Of a stretch of DNA of 64,000 nucleotides, positions 23,697 through 32,156 are shown in pieces (position 1 is the first letter of the stretch; each line of letters opens with the position of its first letter). A model generated the notes under the pieces. It did not search any database. It had not been told where the DNA came from and worked only from the letters and a program-made list of their open reading frames with translations. The stretch lies in NCBI RefSeq assembly GCF_039544105.1, contig NZ_BAABLA010000023.1; one strand, written 5' to 3'. Both the position numbers and the translations under genes were made by a program. This stretch comes from Haloechinothrix_A salitolerans (lineage in GTDB: Bacteria > Actinomycetota > Actinomycetes > Mycobacteriales > Pseudonocardiaceae).

Positions 23697-25478
23697 TTAG
23701 TTCACACAGGTGACGCCGTCGGCGGTGATGGCGTCGTCCGCGGGTCGCGGGTCCTGTTGCCTCGACTTGGGCCGCGTGCCGTTTTGCGTTCCCGCCTGCG
23801 CGCCGCCTCCGGCCGTCGCGGCGCCTTGCCCAGGCGGTGGGAAGTCCGCGCCGAGCAGGACGGTCACGGTGCCCGCCGCCTGGGTGGGGTCCTCCTCGAT
23901 CCGCGCGGGTCCTTCGAGCGCCGTGGCGACTCGGTGCGCGGCCTCGGTCTCGCCGGGCGCGTGCCGGACGAGGGTGGTATCCCTCGGCGCGGCGTTGCCG
24001 ACCTGGCCCTCGGTGAAGCCCGCTTGAGTCAGCCGGTCCGAGACGTTGCCCGCCATGTCCGTCACACCTGCCGCGTTCAGCACCGTGACGGTGGTCCTGG
24101 CGTTGGCGGCCTTGTCCTCGGTGGTCTGCTGCTTCTGCCCGTTGTCGTTGGTCAGGTCGGCGATGAACTGCTGAACCCGCCATGGGTCGACCTCGACGGC
24201 CGAGCCGTCGGGCGTGTCGAGGCCGATGTCGCCGAACGGAATGGTGTGGAACTGGATCTGGCCGCCGGTGAGATCGCTCATCTGGTCGGCGAAGTCGACG
24301 ATGTTCCAGCCCTCGTTGAGCACGACGGACTTCTCGATCGCCGCCTTGAGGTCGGCGAACTTCCGCGGGTTGGCCAGCGTTCCCGCCGAGATGACCTTGC
24401 GGGCCAGTCCAGCCATGAACACCTGCTGGCGCACCACCCTGTCGATGTCGCCCCTCGGTAAACCGTGCCGCTGCCGGACAAACTGCAGCGCCTCGATTCC
24501 GGAGACCGTCTGCTGGCCCGCGGGGAAGTTGGCACCGGAAAGGGAGTCGTTCACGGCGTTGTTGAGGCATACCTCGACGCCGCCGATCGCCTCGGTGATC
24601 TCGTAGAAACCGAGCAGGTTCACCGAGGCGTAGTTGTCGATGGTGCGGCCGGTCAGCGTCTCGACCGTCTTGATGAGCGTCTCCGCGCCGGCCTCGTTCG
24701 ACCGCATTTCGAGTTCGGTGGGGTCGGTGACGCCCGCTTCCCGCAGCTCCTGCGTTTTGGTGGCCTTGCCGCGGCCGTAGGCGGAGTTGATCTTGTGCTG
24801 TCCGTAGCCGGGGATCTCGACATAGGAGTCCCGCGGCATCGAGATCGCGACGGCTTTGCTGCCGTCATTCGGGATGTGCAGCAGGATCAGCGTGTCGGTG
24901 TTCAGTACGCCATCCGGGTTGCCCGCGTTGAGTTTGCGCAGCAGATCCCGGGGTAGCGGATTACCTTTCGCGTCCGTCCTGGAATCCATCCCCACCAGCA
25001 GGATGTCACGGGAACCGTCCGCCGGTCTGTCGCCACCAGCGCCCTCACTGAGGACGTCGACCGAGACGACGCCATCAAGGAAACCCTCGACGGCGGCCCA
25101 GGAGTAGCCGGTGAGGCTGATGACAAGCAGCGAAACCAGCGACAGCGCCACCTTGGTCGCCAGTAACGGCACGTTGCGCCCGTCCAACCGCGAGGGACGG
25201 TCGCGGGCGCCTTGCGGCGGCCGGTCGCCATGGCGTGGGGGACGGCTCGCGCCCGTGGGCCGACCGCGCGCGCTCGACCGCGTGGCCGCACGCGGCGGTG
25301 GCTGACGACGTGGTCGCTGTGGATGCGGTGGCGGAGGGGTGGAGCGGCCGGATCGCGACGCACGGTCAGGCTCAGGCCGACCGTCGCCAGACCGTGGCCG
25401 TTGCTCCACGCCACTTCTCCCTTCGCTCCACCTGCCCGTGCGCGCGACCGGCGACTCGATGGAGATGACGCCGGTCAC
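23697..25478 (-). CDS. LytR-CpsA-Psr (LCP) family protein with C-terminal LytR_C domain
   Basis: 593 residues. The first 100 are basic and Pro/Arg-rich (cytoplasmic), followed by one transmembrane helix at about 104-128. The LCP catalytic domain contains DILLVGMDSR, NTDTLILLHIP, VAISMPRDSYVEIPGYG and FVRQRHGLPRGDIDRVVRQQVFMAGL, with the Arg/Asp residues that bind polyprenyl pyrophosphate. A LytR_C domain (VTVLNAAGVTDMAGNVSDRLTQAGF) follows. LCP enzymes transfer glycopolymers such as arabinogalactan onto peptidoglycan. Start is GTG 25478; length and order resemble mycobacterial CpsA/Lcp1-type proteins. Confidence 0.93.
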   Translation of the reverse strand: MTGVISIESPVARTGRWSEGRSGVEQRPRSGDGRPEPDRASRSGRSTPPPPHPQRPRRQPPPRAATRSSARGRPTGASRPPRHGDRPPQGARDRPSRLDGRNVPLLATKVALSLVSLLVISLTGYSWAAVEGFLDGVVSVDVLSEGAGGDRPADGSRDILLVGMDSRTDAKGNPLPRDLLRKLNAGNPDGVLNTDTLILLHIPNDGSKAVAISMPRDSYVEIPGYGQHKINSAYGRGKATKTQELREAGVTDPTELEMRSNEAGAETLIKTVETLTGRTIDNYASVNLLGFYEITEAIGGVEVCLNNAVNDSLSGANFPAGQQTVSGIEALQFVRQRHGLPRGDIDRVVRQQVFMAGLARKVISAGTLANPRKFADLKAAIEKSVVLNEGWNIVDFADQMSDLTGGQIQFHTIPFGDIGLDTPDGSAVEVDPWRVQQFIADLTNDNGQKQQTTEDKAANARTTVTVLNAAGVTDMAGNVSDRLTQAGFTEGQVGNAAPRDTTLVRHAPGETEAAHRVATALEGPARIEEDPTQAAGTVTVLLGADFPPPGQGAATAGGGAQAGTQNGTRPKSRQQDPRPADDAITADGVTCVN

Positions 25479-25610
25479 GCCCGGCCAGGTTGCCTCCGAA
25501 GCGTAGGAGATTCACGATCCGCCCCCGGCCGTCGGGCACAGATTACGGCGTTGGAGTGAAGTCGGTGTTGTGCTCCCCCTGCTCGTCCCGAGGACAACGG
25601 CGTTTCGGAC

Positions 25611-27053
25611 CTACTCGGCGATGCGGTCAGCGGGAGGCGAACTGGCACCATTCACACGGTCCTTGGCGTGGTCGCCACCCTCGGAACGAGGCGGTGTGAC
25701 AGCGAATCGTACCTGGTTGCGGCCGGTTTCCTTCGCCTCGTACACCGCCGCGTCCGCGGCATGCAGCAACCCGTCCAAGGTGCTTCCGTGGTCGGGATAG
25801 ACGGCGACCCCGATCGACGTCGTGCGGTTCGTGATGGTCGTGGCCGCACCACGTCGCCCGGTCGTCCTGATCTCCAGCTCCGCGATCGCGCTGCGGACGC
25901 GTTCGGCCGCGCGGTGTGCCGCAGGCGAGTGGGTGTCGAGCAGGAGCACGACGAACTCCTCGCCACCGAACCTGCCGACGACGTCGGCAGGTCGCACGAT
26001 TTTCTGAAGCAGCCTGCCTACCGTGAGGATGACCTCGTCGCCGGCGGGATGACCGTAGGTGTCATTGATCCATTTGAAGTGGTCGAGGTCGATCATGAGC
26101 AGTGCCAGGTGACCATCCGATCGCCGCGTCCGATCGAACGCTCTGGCCGCGGACTCCGACCAGCCGCGCATGTTCAGTAACCCGGTCTTCGCGTCGGTCC
26201 GGGCGTCGTCTTGCAGCTGACTGATTTCCGCTAGCCGGTTTCCGAGCACGCTCACCAGCACCAGTACGACGATCGCCGGCGGGAGATACACCAGCAGGAC
26301 CGCGTTGATGGCCCCGACGCCGATGGTTCCCACGTCGAGGAGGTTGTCGGTCATGGAGCCGAACATCGTCCGCATCGTCGGTCGCGTGTAACTGCTCAGT
26401 GCCAACACGGCGGCGACAGCGAGCGCCTGGATGGCCGCGTACACGAACCCGGCGATGGCGAGGTATCCAAACTCAACAGCCGAATTCTGATCGCTCAACG
26501 CGGTGAGTGCCGTCGGATCGAGCGCGCGAAACAGCCAGTGTGCGACCGCGGCGGCGGCCGCCGTCGTGAAGGACGTGAACAGGAATCGGTGCGGCGGGCG
26601 ACGCCAGTTGAACCACCGTTGCGCGCCAACGAGAACCATGAGCAGTACCGTGATACCCATTGGCAACAAAAGCGCGGCTGGAAAGATCCAGATCCCGGTG
26701 AGGTCGATGAAGACCCTCGCCAGGCGACTTCGCCTCCGCTCCTCTTGCCTGCGGGTGAGCTGGATGTGTGCCGTCGCGCAGGCGGCGAGACTCGCGAAAC
26801 GCAACCAGTCGGTCGCGGTCGCCGGTTCCGAGATGGCGATTCCCCAGATCACCAGCGCCAGGGTTAGTGGTTCCCACACCGCGAGGAAAACGAGTACCCG
26901 TGGCCTCAGTGTCCACAGTTCCCAGTTCCGTGGGTGGGTGGCTTTGATGGCGGCGCTCGCGGATTCCCTGACACCGCGCTTTTCCCGTGCGGCGCGGTGT
27001 TCCGATCCTGGAGGTGCCGTGCCGCTGCCGTGCGGCGCCACCCGCTCTGTCAT
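25611..27053 (-). CDS. Membrane-bound diguanylate cyclase (GGDEF domain)
   Basis: About 480 residues. The N-terminal third is a membrane domain with several hydrophobic segments (VLVFLAVWEPLTLALVIWG, IWIFPAALLLPMGITVLLM, YAAIQALAVAAVLAL, INAVLLVYLPPAIVVLVL). The C-terminal GGDEF domain has DAKTGLLNMRGW, LLMIDLDHFKWINDTYGHPAGD and an active-type signature FGGEEF. It should make c-di-GMP from two GTP. No obvious I-site RxxD precedes the signature. The start at ATG 27053 has AGG at suitable distance; ATG 27107 would add 18 residues. No EAL domain is present. Confidence 0.92.
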   Translation of the reverse strand: MTERVAPHGSGTAPPGSEHRAAREKRGVRESASAAIKATHPRNWELWTLRPRVLVFLAVWEPLTLALVIWGIAISEPATATDWLRFASLAACATAHIQLTRRQEERRRSRLARVFIDLTGIWIFPAALLLPMGITVLLMVLVGAQRWFNWRRPPHRFLFTSFTTAAAAAVAHWLFRALDPTALTALSDQNSAVEFGYLAIAGFVYAAIQALAVAAVLALSSYTRPTMRTMFGSMTDNLLDVGTIGVGAINAVLLVYLPPAIVVLVLVSVLGNRLAEISQLQDDARTDAKTGLLNMRGWSESAARAFDRTRRSDGHLALLMIDLDHFKWINDTYGHPAGDEVILTVGRLLQKIVRPADVVGRFGGEEFVVLLLDTHSPAAHRAAERVRSAIAELEIRTTGRRGAATTITNRTTSIGVAVYPDHGSTLDGLLHAADAAVYEAKETGRNQVRFAVTPPRSEGGDHAKDRVNGASSPPADRIAE

Positions 27054-27244
27054 GCGGCGCCTAACGTCTCGTGCGGCGTGTTCATACGGTCTTGCCCTAG
27101 TGGCCATTCGACTGTTGGGACCGCAAGGGTATCTGTACCCATCGAGTGAATCCTATGATGTTCACACGTTGGCGGGTGTGCGTGGAGAAACGACGTTCGT
27201 CCCGGCCTGTCGACGTGTCGACCTGGCGGAGGAGGTGATCCCTG

Positions 27245-27265
27245 ATGTCGGATCGCGCATGGTGA
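27245..27265 (+). CDS. Hexapeptide ORF MSDRAW, copy 1
   Basis: ATG TCG GAT CGC GCA TGG TGA encodes Met-Ser-Asp-Arg-Ala-Trp. The preceding GGAGGTGATC at 27231-27240 is a perfect match to the anti-Shine-Dalgarno, with the start codon four bases later. A TATGAT at 27154-27159 could be a -10 element, leaving a leader of about 80 bases. Two more ORFs encoding the identical peptide follow within 135 bases, using different codons. Too short for any gene finder. Function is not known to me: a minimal peptide precursor, a signalling peptide or a regulatory leader are all possible. Confidence 0.6.
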   Translation: MSDRAW

Positions 27266-27311
27266 CCGCATGCCATGGACCGCAGTTCTCGTCGTGACTA
27301 GGAGGAATGGA

Positions 27312-27332
27312 ATGTCTGACCGGGCTTGGTAA
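27312..27332 (+). CDS. Hexapeptide ORF MSDRAW, copy 2
   Basis: ATG TCT GAC CGG GCT TGG TAA encodes the same Met-Ser-Asp-Arg-Ala-Trp as the ORF 46 bases upstream. AGGAGG (27300-27305) precedes it by six bases. Compared with copy 1, the Ser, Asp, Arg and Ala codons and the stop codon all differ, and only the single-codon residues Met and Trp are unchanged. Synonymous-only divergence is the mark of selection on the peptide. Confidence 0.6.
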   Translation: MSDRAW

Positions 27333-27377
27333 AAGAATTCATGATAGTCGGCAATCCTTTTCCAGGAGGTGTTTCTG

Positions 27378-27398
27378 ATGTCCGACCGTGCGTGGTGA
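27378..27398 (+). CDS. Hexapeptide ORF MSDRAW, copy 3
   Basis: ATG TCC GAC CGT GCG TGG TGA, again Met-Ser-Asp-Arg-Ala-Trp, with AGGAGGT (27364-27370) seven bases upstream. The bases CTGATGTC around the start are shared with copy 1. The convergent MFS exporter gene ends 30 bases beyond on the other strand, so no plus-strand gene is directly downstream for at least 1.6 kb. This argues against a classical attenuator leader. Confidence 0.6.
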   Translation: MSDRAW

Positions 27399-27428
27399 CG
27401 ACCATCAGGGCGGTGTAGTTCGCCAGTG

Positions 27429-28691
27429 TCATGGCGCCGGCTCGTGCCTAGGTGTCTTGCTGAGCTGCCACCAGCTGACCGCGAGCAGCACCGCCAGTAC
27501 AAGACCGAGCGCCCCCGCGGCGGCGACGGTATGCGATGCGGAGCCGAGCCCTTCCGCGACGGCACCGCCGAGCGCTACGCCGAGTCCCTGTACGACACGG
27601 AGGCTCGCGTTGCCGAAGCCGATCACGGACCCTCGCACATCATTGGGTACCGAGGTGTTGACGGTCGCGATCACGGTGATGATGTAGGCCCCAGTCGCTC
27701 CTGACAACGCGAGCAGAGCGAGGGCGAAAGGCATCGACGGCTGTGTGACGAACGCGATCAGCACGGCACAGGACGCGATGGCGAGCGGGCCGATGAGCCG
27801 TAGCCGTACGTGCGCAGGAACGTAGTGAGAGAGCACGAACGTGCCGATGACGAAGCCAAGTGGATCGGCGGCGAGCAGCAAGCCGACCGCGTGGTCGGGG
27901 GCGCCGAGCTGGTCGGCGAGTGGTGCCGCGAGGCCTTCTGGCACGACCGTGAGTCCGACGAGCAGGGCGAGACCGAGCAGCACACGAAGTTTGCGGTCGG
28001 ACGCCATGAGTCGAGCGCCGTCGAACCAGCCGTGCTCCTGTCCTCCCGCGCCCGGTCTCCACTGGACGTGGGTGTAGAGCAGCCACGCGGCGATCACGAA
28101 GGTCGCGGCGTCGATGGCGAGTGCCGCCCTTGTGCCGATCAGCGTCACGAGCATGCCGCCACCGGCGAGGCCGAGCAGCATCATCAGGTTCATTGTGATG
28201 CCGCGCAGGTCCTGGCTGCGGAGATAGAACGCGTCGTCGTCGAACGCCTCGCGCGCGCTCGCGTTCTGTGCCGCGTTGGCTGGGGCCGACACCAGCGAGA
28301 CGAGGAAGACGAGCGCGCACAGCAGCACGAGCGGCATGCCGGGCAGCGTCATCGCCGCCACCAGACCCGCCTGCACCAGCGCCGCGCCGACCAGCAGCGT
28401 GCGTCGTGGGAATCGGTCCGCGAGCTGGGCAAGCCCGAGACCTCCGGCGAGCGCGGGCAGGAAGGTCATCGCGTAGACGAGCGCGGCCCAGAGCGCCGAA
28501 TCGGTGCGGTCGTAGACCATGATCGCCAGGGCGACCTTGGCGAGCTGGTCACCGGCGATGGACAGTGCTTCCGCTAACCAGAGGCCACGAAACTCGATGT
28601 TGGCGACAACGTCGGTGATTCGGGGTATGCTCCGGTTCCGCTCGCTCGACGACGTCGGTGTGGCCGGTGACTCCGATGATTTCTTCTGCAC
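27429..28691 (-). CDS. MFS transporter, probable exporter (MFS_3 / EntS-like)
   Basis: 420 residues with about 12 hydrophobic segments. The pattern FRGLWLAEALSIAGDQLAKVALAIMVYDRT near the N-terminus and LADRFPRRTLLVGAALVQA in the first cytoplasmic loop are typical of the MFS_3 transmembrane effector/EntS group, which export siderophores, macrolides and small peptides. The first 30 residues are Ser/Arg-rich and cytoplasmic. Start is uncertain (GTG 28691). The gene runs towards the three MSDRAW ORFs. A link between exporter and peptide is inferred from proximity alone. Confidence 0.88.
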   Translation of the reverse strand: MQKKSSESPATPTSSSERNRSIPRITDVVANIEFRGLWLAEALSIAGDQLAKVALAIMVYDRTDSALWAALVYAMTFLPALAGGLGLAQLADRFPRRTLLVGAALVQAGLVAAMTLPGMPLVLLCALVFLVSLVSAPANAAQNASAREAFDDDAFYLRSQDLRGITMNLMMLLGLAGGGMLVTLIGTRAALAIDAATFVIAAWLLYTHVQWRPGAGGQEHGWFDGARLMASDRKLRVLLGLALLVGLTVVPEGLAAPLADQLGAPDHAVGLLLAADPLGFVIGTFVLSHYVPAHVRLRLIGPLAIASCAVLIAFVTQPSMPFALALLALSGATGAYIITVIATVNTSVPNDVRGSVIGFGNASLRVVQGLGVALGGAVAEGLGSASHTVAAAGALGLVLAVLLAVSWWQLSKTPRHEPAP

Positions 28692-29027
28692 CGTTGCGTT
28701 GCCCGTCCTCGATGACTCGCTGAGTTCGTGCCCCCTCGGCGCGGTGACGTCATGCTATGGCGTGACCACACGGCCCCCGACCACCGCGTTACCCGATTCG
28801 TAAGCCCTGTGTCAGATCGTACTAGTGCGAATACGCACTGTCAGCGGTTTCGATAGGGTGATCGGATCGCTGGTTACACTGCACTAATCAGCGGTCACTC
28901 ATTCGACGCATTGACTAGACCGTTCACCGATGAGGGACGCCCGCTGGCCGGCACCGGACACACACTGGGTAGAGCCGCACCACCACAAGGCGTGGTCGAG
29001 GCGCGGCTGCTACGGGGAGTGGGTGAC
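28692..29027. other. Intergenic region between MFS transporter and SDR genes
   Basis: 336 bases with divergent promoters for the MFS exporter (minus) and the SDR gene (plus). An in-frame extension of the SDR frame back to 28911 exists but has no ribosome binding site and no family similarity. AT-richer around 28800-28910. No structured RNA or further peptide ORF of the MSDRAW kind was seen here. Confidence 0.55.
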
Positions 29028-29915
29028 ATGAACACGCTCGAAGGCAAGGCGATAGTCGTTACCGGCGCGGGTCGTGGACTGGGTGCGGCCTTCGCGACCC
29101 ACGCCGCCGCCGCTGGCGCCGCTGTAGTCGTCAACGACGTCGACGTCGCGTACGCGGAACGCACCGCGACGGAGATCGCCGACAGAGGTGGCAGGGCAGT
29201 CGTCAGCGGGCACACGGTCGCCGACCCGGTGCGGGCCGAGGAGATCATCGCGACCTGTCTGCGGGAGTTCGGCGCCATCGACGGACTCGTCAACAACGCT
29301 GGCCTCAACTACGAAGCCGTGTCCTGGCAGGACGATCCCGAGCTGATCCGGGAACTTGTCGAGGTCAATGTGCTGGGCGTGATGTACGTCGGCGGGGCGG
29401 CCGCGCGGGCGATGGTCGACCGAGACGGCGGATCGATCGTCAACATCGCGTCGGGAGCATCGCTCGGGCAGCGCAACCTGGCGACGTATGCCGCGAGCAA
29501 GGGCGCGGTCGCCTCGCTGACCTACTCCTGGGCCCTTGATATGGAAGCCGTCGGCATCAGGGTCAACGCGGTGTGCCCGCTGGCCTACACCCGCATGGTT
29601 CTCAAGTCGGAGCGGTCGAAGCGCGCCTGCGAGCCGGACCGCACCCCGGATCGGGTCGCGCCGCTCGTCACGTATTTGCTCAGCGACGACGCGGACGGGG
29701 TGACTGGACAGCTCGTGCGCTGCAATGGTTCGCAACTGCACATCGTTGGGCAGCCGTACCTCAAGGAGCCGATCCTGGAACGCGAGCGATGGGACGTCGA
29801 CAGCGTCCGGCGCGCGTTCGATGAGGTCTTTGGTGCGCACCTCGAGCCGTATGGGCTGGAGAAGCGGGTGCCGCCACGGCTGCGGAAGTGGGTGGAGCCA
29901 CTGCGGAGCGCGTGA
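29028..29915 (+). CDS. Short-chain dehydrogenase/reductase
   Basis: 295-residue classical SDR. The NAD(P) motif TGAGRGLG is at residues about 12-19, NNAG near residue 90, catalytic Ser in NIASGAS and the YxxxK pair in TYAASKGA. The aspartate of NDVDVA after beta-strand 2 suggests NAD(H) preference. A C-terminal extension of about 40 residues follows the core (WDVDSVRRAFDEVFGAHLEPYG), resembling SDRs related to multifunctional hydroxyacyl-CoA dehydrogenases. The start ATG 29028 has GGGGAGTGGG upstream. Substrate unknown. Confidence 0.9.
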   Translation: MNTLEGKAIVVTGAGRGLGAAFATHAAAAGAAVVVNDVDVAYAERTATEIADRGGRAVVSGHTVADPVRAEEIIATCLREFGAIDGLVNNAGLNYEAVSWQDDPELIRELVEVNVLGVMYVGGAAARAMVDRDGGSIVNIASGASLGQRNLATYAASKGAVASLTYSWALDMEAVGIRVNAVCPLAYTRMVLKSERSKRACEPDRTPDRVAPLVTYLLSDDADGVTGQLVRCNGSQLHIVGQPYLKEPILERERWDVDSVRRAFDEVFGAHLEPYGLEKRVPPRLRKWVEPLRSA

Positions 29916-29945
29916 GCGGCTACGGCCCCATACCGATCGCGATCG

Positions 29946-30803
29946 TCACGTCCGTGCGCGTCGGCGGGAGCGTAGGTAGCCGAGCAGCACCGCGAGGCCG
30001 ATCAGCCCCGCGAGCGCCGCGAGCAGCGGCAGCGGACCGATGGTGTCCACCCAGCGGACCAATGTCTGCTGGATCGCGCCCGCCGCGTCGACCACCGGGT
30101 CGCTCGGGTCGGCGTCGCCGTGGAACAACCGCAGCTCGTAGAAGCCGTAGTAGCCGACATAACCGCCGACGACGATCAGCAGCGCACCGCTGACCCGGTT
30201 GATATATGGCAGCACCCGCCGCATCCGGGTGACCGCGCTCGCGCCTGCCACCGCCACCGCGATCGCGAGTACACCGACGACGAGCGCCATACCAGTGCCG
30301 TATGCCAGGAAGGCCAGCACGCCGAGCAGCGCGGAACCGCTCTGGAACGTCGTCCCGGTGACCGCGAGGAACGGGCCGATGGTGCAGGACAGCGACGCGA
30401 TCGCGTACGCGACGCCGTAGCCGAGCATCGAGCCGAGTCGCGCGGTCGGTGCGCCACTGGCGAACTTCGGTAGCAGTACGGTCAGCTCCCTGCCGCTGAC
30501 CAGCCACACGCCGAGGCCGATCAGCGCGGCTCCGATCACCACGGTGACGGCCGGCAGGTACTGCTGCACCTGGCTGGCCAGCGGCGCGACCACCAGCCCG
30601 AAGGTGCCGAACACCAGCAGGAAGCCGAACGTCATCGCCGCCGTGGCCGCCAGGGCCCGCGCCATCGCCGTCGCCTGACCGCGTTCGGTGCCCTCGCCGA
30701 GCACCACCAACGCCAGATACGCGGGCAGCATCGCGAACCCGCACGGGTTGACGGCGGCGACGAGCCCGGCGCTCAGCGCGAACCCGAGCGTTGCGGTGTC
30801 CAT
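29946..30803 (-). CDS. ccdA: CcdA/DsbD-type membrane thiol-disulfide transporter
   Basis: 285-residue polytopic protein moving reducing equivalents from cytoplasmic thioredoxin across the membrane. The first cysteine is in VNPCGFAMLPAYLA near residue 21, the second in ASLSCTIGPFLAV near residue 137; both are in transmembrane segments as in CcdA. It lies 21 bases downstream of the TlpA-like lipoprotein gene on the same strand, the expected redox partner on the outside. Used for cytochrome c maturation or general extracytoplasmic disulfide reduction. Confidence 0.92.
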   Translation of the reverse strand: MDTATLGFALSAGLVAAVNPCGFAMLPAYLALVVLGEGTERGQATAMARALAATAAMTFGFLLVFGTFGLVVAPLASQVQQYLPAVTVVIGAALIGLGVWLVSGRELTVLLPKFASGAPTARLGSMLGYGVAYAIASLSCTIGPFLAVTGTTFQSGSALLGVLAFLAYGTGMALVVGVLAIAVAVAGASAVTRMRRVLPYINRVSGALLIVVGGYVGYYGFYELRLFHGDADPSDPVVDAAGAIQQTLVRWVDTIGPLPLLAALAGLIGLAVLLGYLRSRRRART

Positions 30804-30824
30804 CAGTCAGTCGGCGATCGTTGG

Positions 30825-31451
30825 TCAGCCCGCCATCGCGGACAGCCGGGCGTCGAGGTCCGCCGCCGACAGCGAGCCCTTGACGACGTCGACCGAGCCG
30901 TCCGCGCCGATAAAAGCGAACGCGGGTTGGTAGGTGACGCCGAACCGGGCCCACACGGCGGCGTTCGCGTCGTTGAGGTTGGTGAAGTCGTCGATGCCGT
31001 ACTTGGTGGCGAAGTCCTTCATCGCGGACACCTCGTCTCGTGCGGCGACGCCGACGAACGTGACCTGCTCGCCGTGCTTGTCCTCGGCGTCGGCGATCGT
31101 AGGGGCCTCACGCTGGCAGTTCGGGCACCATGGCGCCCAGAACCACAGCACGGCGGGCTCGCCGGCCAGCGACGTCCCGTTGAACGTGGCGCCGTCCAGC
31201 GTCCGCGCGGTGAATCGGAGCTCTTCCGGAGCGGGAGACTTGGCTTGCTTGTCGGCCGTGTCCTTACCCGTTGCGCTCGTGTCCCCCGCTCTCGACGTCG
31301 TGTCCCCTGTTGCCGACGTCGTGTCCCCCGCTCTCGACGTCGTGTCCCCCGTTCCCGACGTCGTGTCCCCCGCACCGGAGCCGCACGCGCTCACCAGCAG
31401 CAACGCGGCGGCGAGCAGGACCTGCCCTATCGTGCGGGCACTGGCGTTCAT
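30825..31451 (-). CDS. TlpA/ResA-like thioredoxin lipoprotein with a tandem-repeat linker
   Basis: 208-residue lipoprotein. Signal peptide and lipobox LLLVSAC put the lipidated cysteine at residue 23. Residues about 26-62 are a repeat linker built on GDTTSRA/GDTTSAT heptads, encoded by the 21-bp DNA repeat described separately. The thioredoxin domain contains the redox motif FWAPWCPNCQREAP and the cis-Pro region VTYQPAFAFIG. It probably accepts electrons from the neighbouring CcdA. The start ATG 31451 has GGAGGT six bases upstream. Confidence 0.92.
   Translation of the reverse strand: MNASARTIGQVLLAAALLLVSACGSGAGDTTSGTGDTTSRAGDTTSATGDTTSRAGDTSATGKDTADKQAKSPAPEELRFTARTLDGATFNGTSLAGEPAVLWFWAPWCPNCQREAPTIADAEDKHGEQVTFVGVAARDEVSAMKDFATKYGIDDFTNLNDANAAVWARFGVTYQPAFAFIGADGSVDVVKGSLSAADLDARLSAMAG
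31279..31362. repeat. Four tandem 21-bp repeats inside the thioredoxin lipoprotein gene
   Basis: Units start at 31279, 31300, 31321 and 31342, each of the form GTGTCCCCCGCTCTCGACGTC with a few changes; a truncated fifth follows. The same GTGTCC...CGACGTC unit is found outside genes at 34519-34603 and, inverted, at 35687-35791. Being seven codons long, it keeps the host frame open and becomes the linker of the lipoprotein. Confidence 0.85.
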
Positions 31452-31569
31452 GAGGTGACCTCCGTGGACATGCGGCAATGGCGCGGACAACGTATGCGGC
31501 CAGCGTAGTCGCGCACCGCATCGAGGCCCTGGACGTGGCGAGGTCCGTAACCGTTCGGTAAGGCCGAGC

Positions 31570-32115
31570 TCAGCCGAGCGTGCCTTCTATCTCCACGGCC
31601 ACTTCGTCGGCGAGCCGCAGCGCGCCGAAGAACGCCGAGTACGGTTTGATGCCCCACGTCGTCTGCGTGACGGCGGCCCTGCCATGCACCGTGCCGTCAT
31701 CGAGCCTGGCTCGCGCGGTCAGCGGATGCGTGACGCCCATGACGGTGAGGTCGCCGTCGACCTCGATCTCGTCACCCTCGGCGCGTACCGCCGTCGAGGT
31801 GAACGTGATGGTGGGGTAGCGATCCGGGAAGAGGATCTTGTCGCGGATGGTGCGCTCGATCTCGGCCCGGTCGGAGTCCGAAAGCGGCAGCACGCCGCCC
31901 GCGCCCTCGCGGACCTCGAACGAGTCGGTGTCGGCCTCGACACTCACCGACGACGTCGTCACATCGGGTTCCGGCACGCTGATCCGCGCAGACCATCGGG
32001 TGACCTCGATGGTCAAGTCATGTCCCGCCCGTGCGCCGAGCCCGGTACGACTGGTCATCACGAGGAGTCGCGCGGAGGGCGGGCCGAGCGTGAAGTGGCC
32101 GGTGGGCGGCGTCAT
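31570..32115 (-). CDS. YceI-family lipocalin-like protein
   Basis: 181 residues with the YceI layout: an early GHDLTIEVTRWSARI, a central SFEVREGAGG segment, the helix RAEIERTIRDKILFPDRYPTITF and the terminal strands ITVMGVTHPL (here LTVMGVTHPLTARARL) and WGIKPYSAFFGALRLADEV. YceI proteins bind isoprenoid-like ligands in a beta barrel. No signal peptide is visible, so this one may be cytoplasmic. Ligand unknown. Confidence 0.9.
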   Translation of the reverse strand: MTPPTGHFTLGPPSARLLVMTSRTGLGARAGHDLTIEVTRWSARISVPEPDVTTSSVSVEADTDSFEVREGAGGVLPLSDSDRAEIERTIRDKILFPDRYPTITFTSTAVRAEGDEIEVDGDLTVMGVTHPLTARARLDDGTVHGRAAVTQTTWGIKPYSAFFGALRLADEVAVEIEGTLG

Positions 32116-32156
32116 GGCTTCAGGCTACGCACCACGGCGCCGGACCACCGGGCGTG

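Noticed and set aside
27245..27398. MSDRAW ORFs as a tryptophan attenuation leader
   Set aside because: Each peptide has only one Trp, there is no terminator/antiterminator pair visible, and no trp or other plus-strand gene follows for 1.6 kb.
31279..31362. Regular 21-bp repeats considered as a CRISPR array
   Set aside because: There are no unique spacers between units, the period is too short, and the repeat is translated in frame inside a lipoprotein. No cas genes are in the window.
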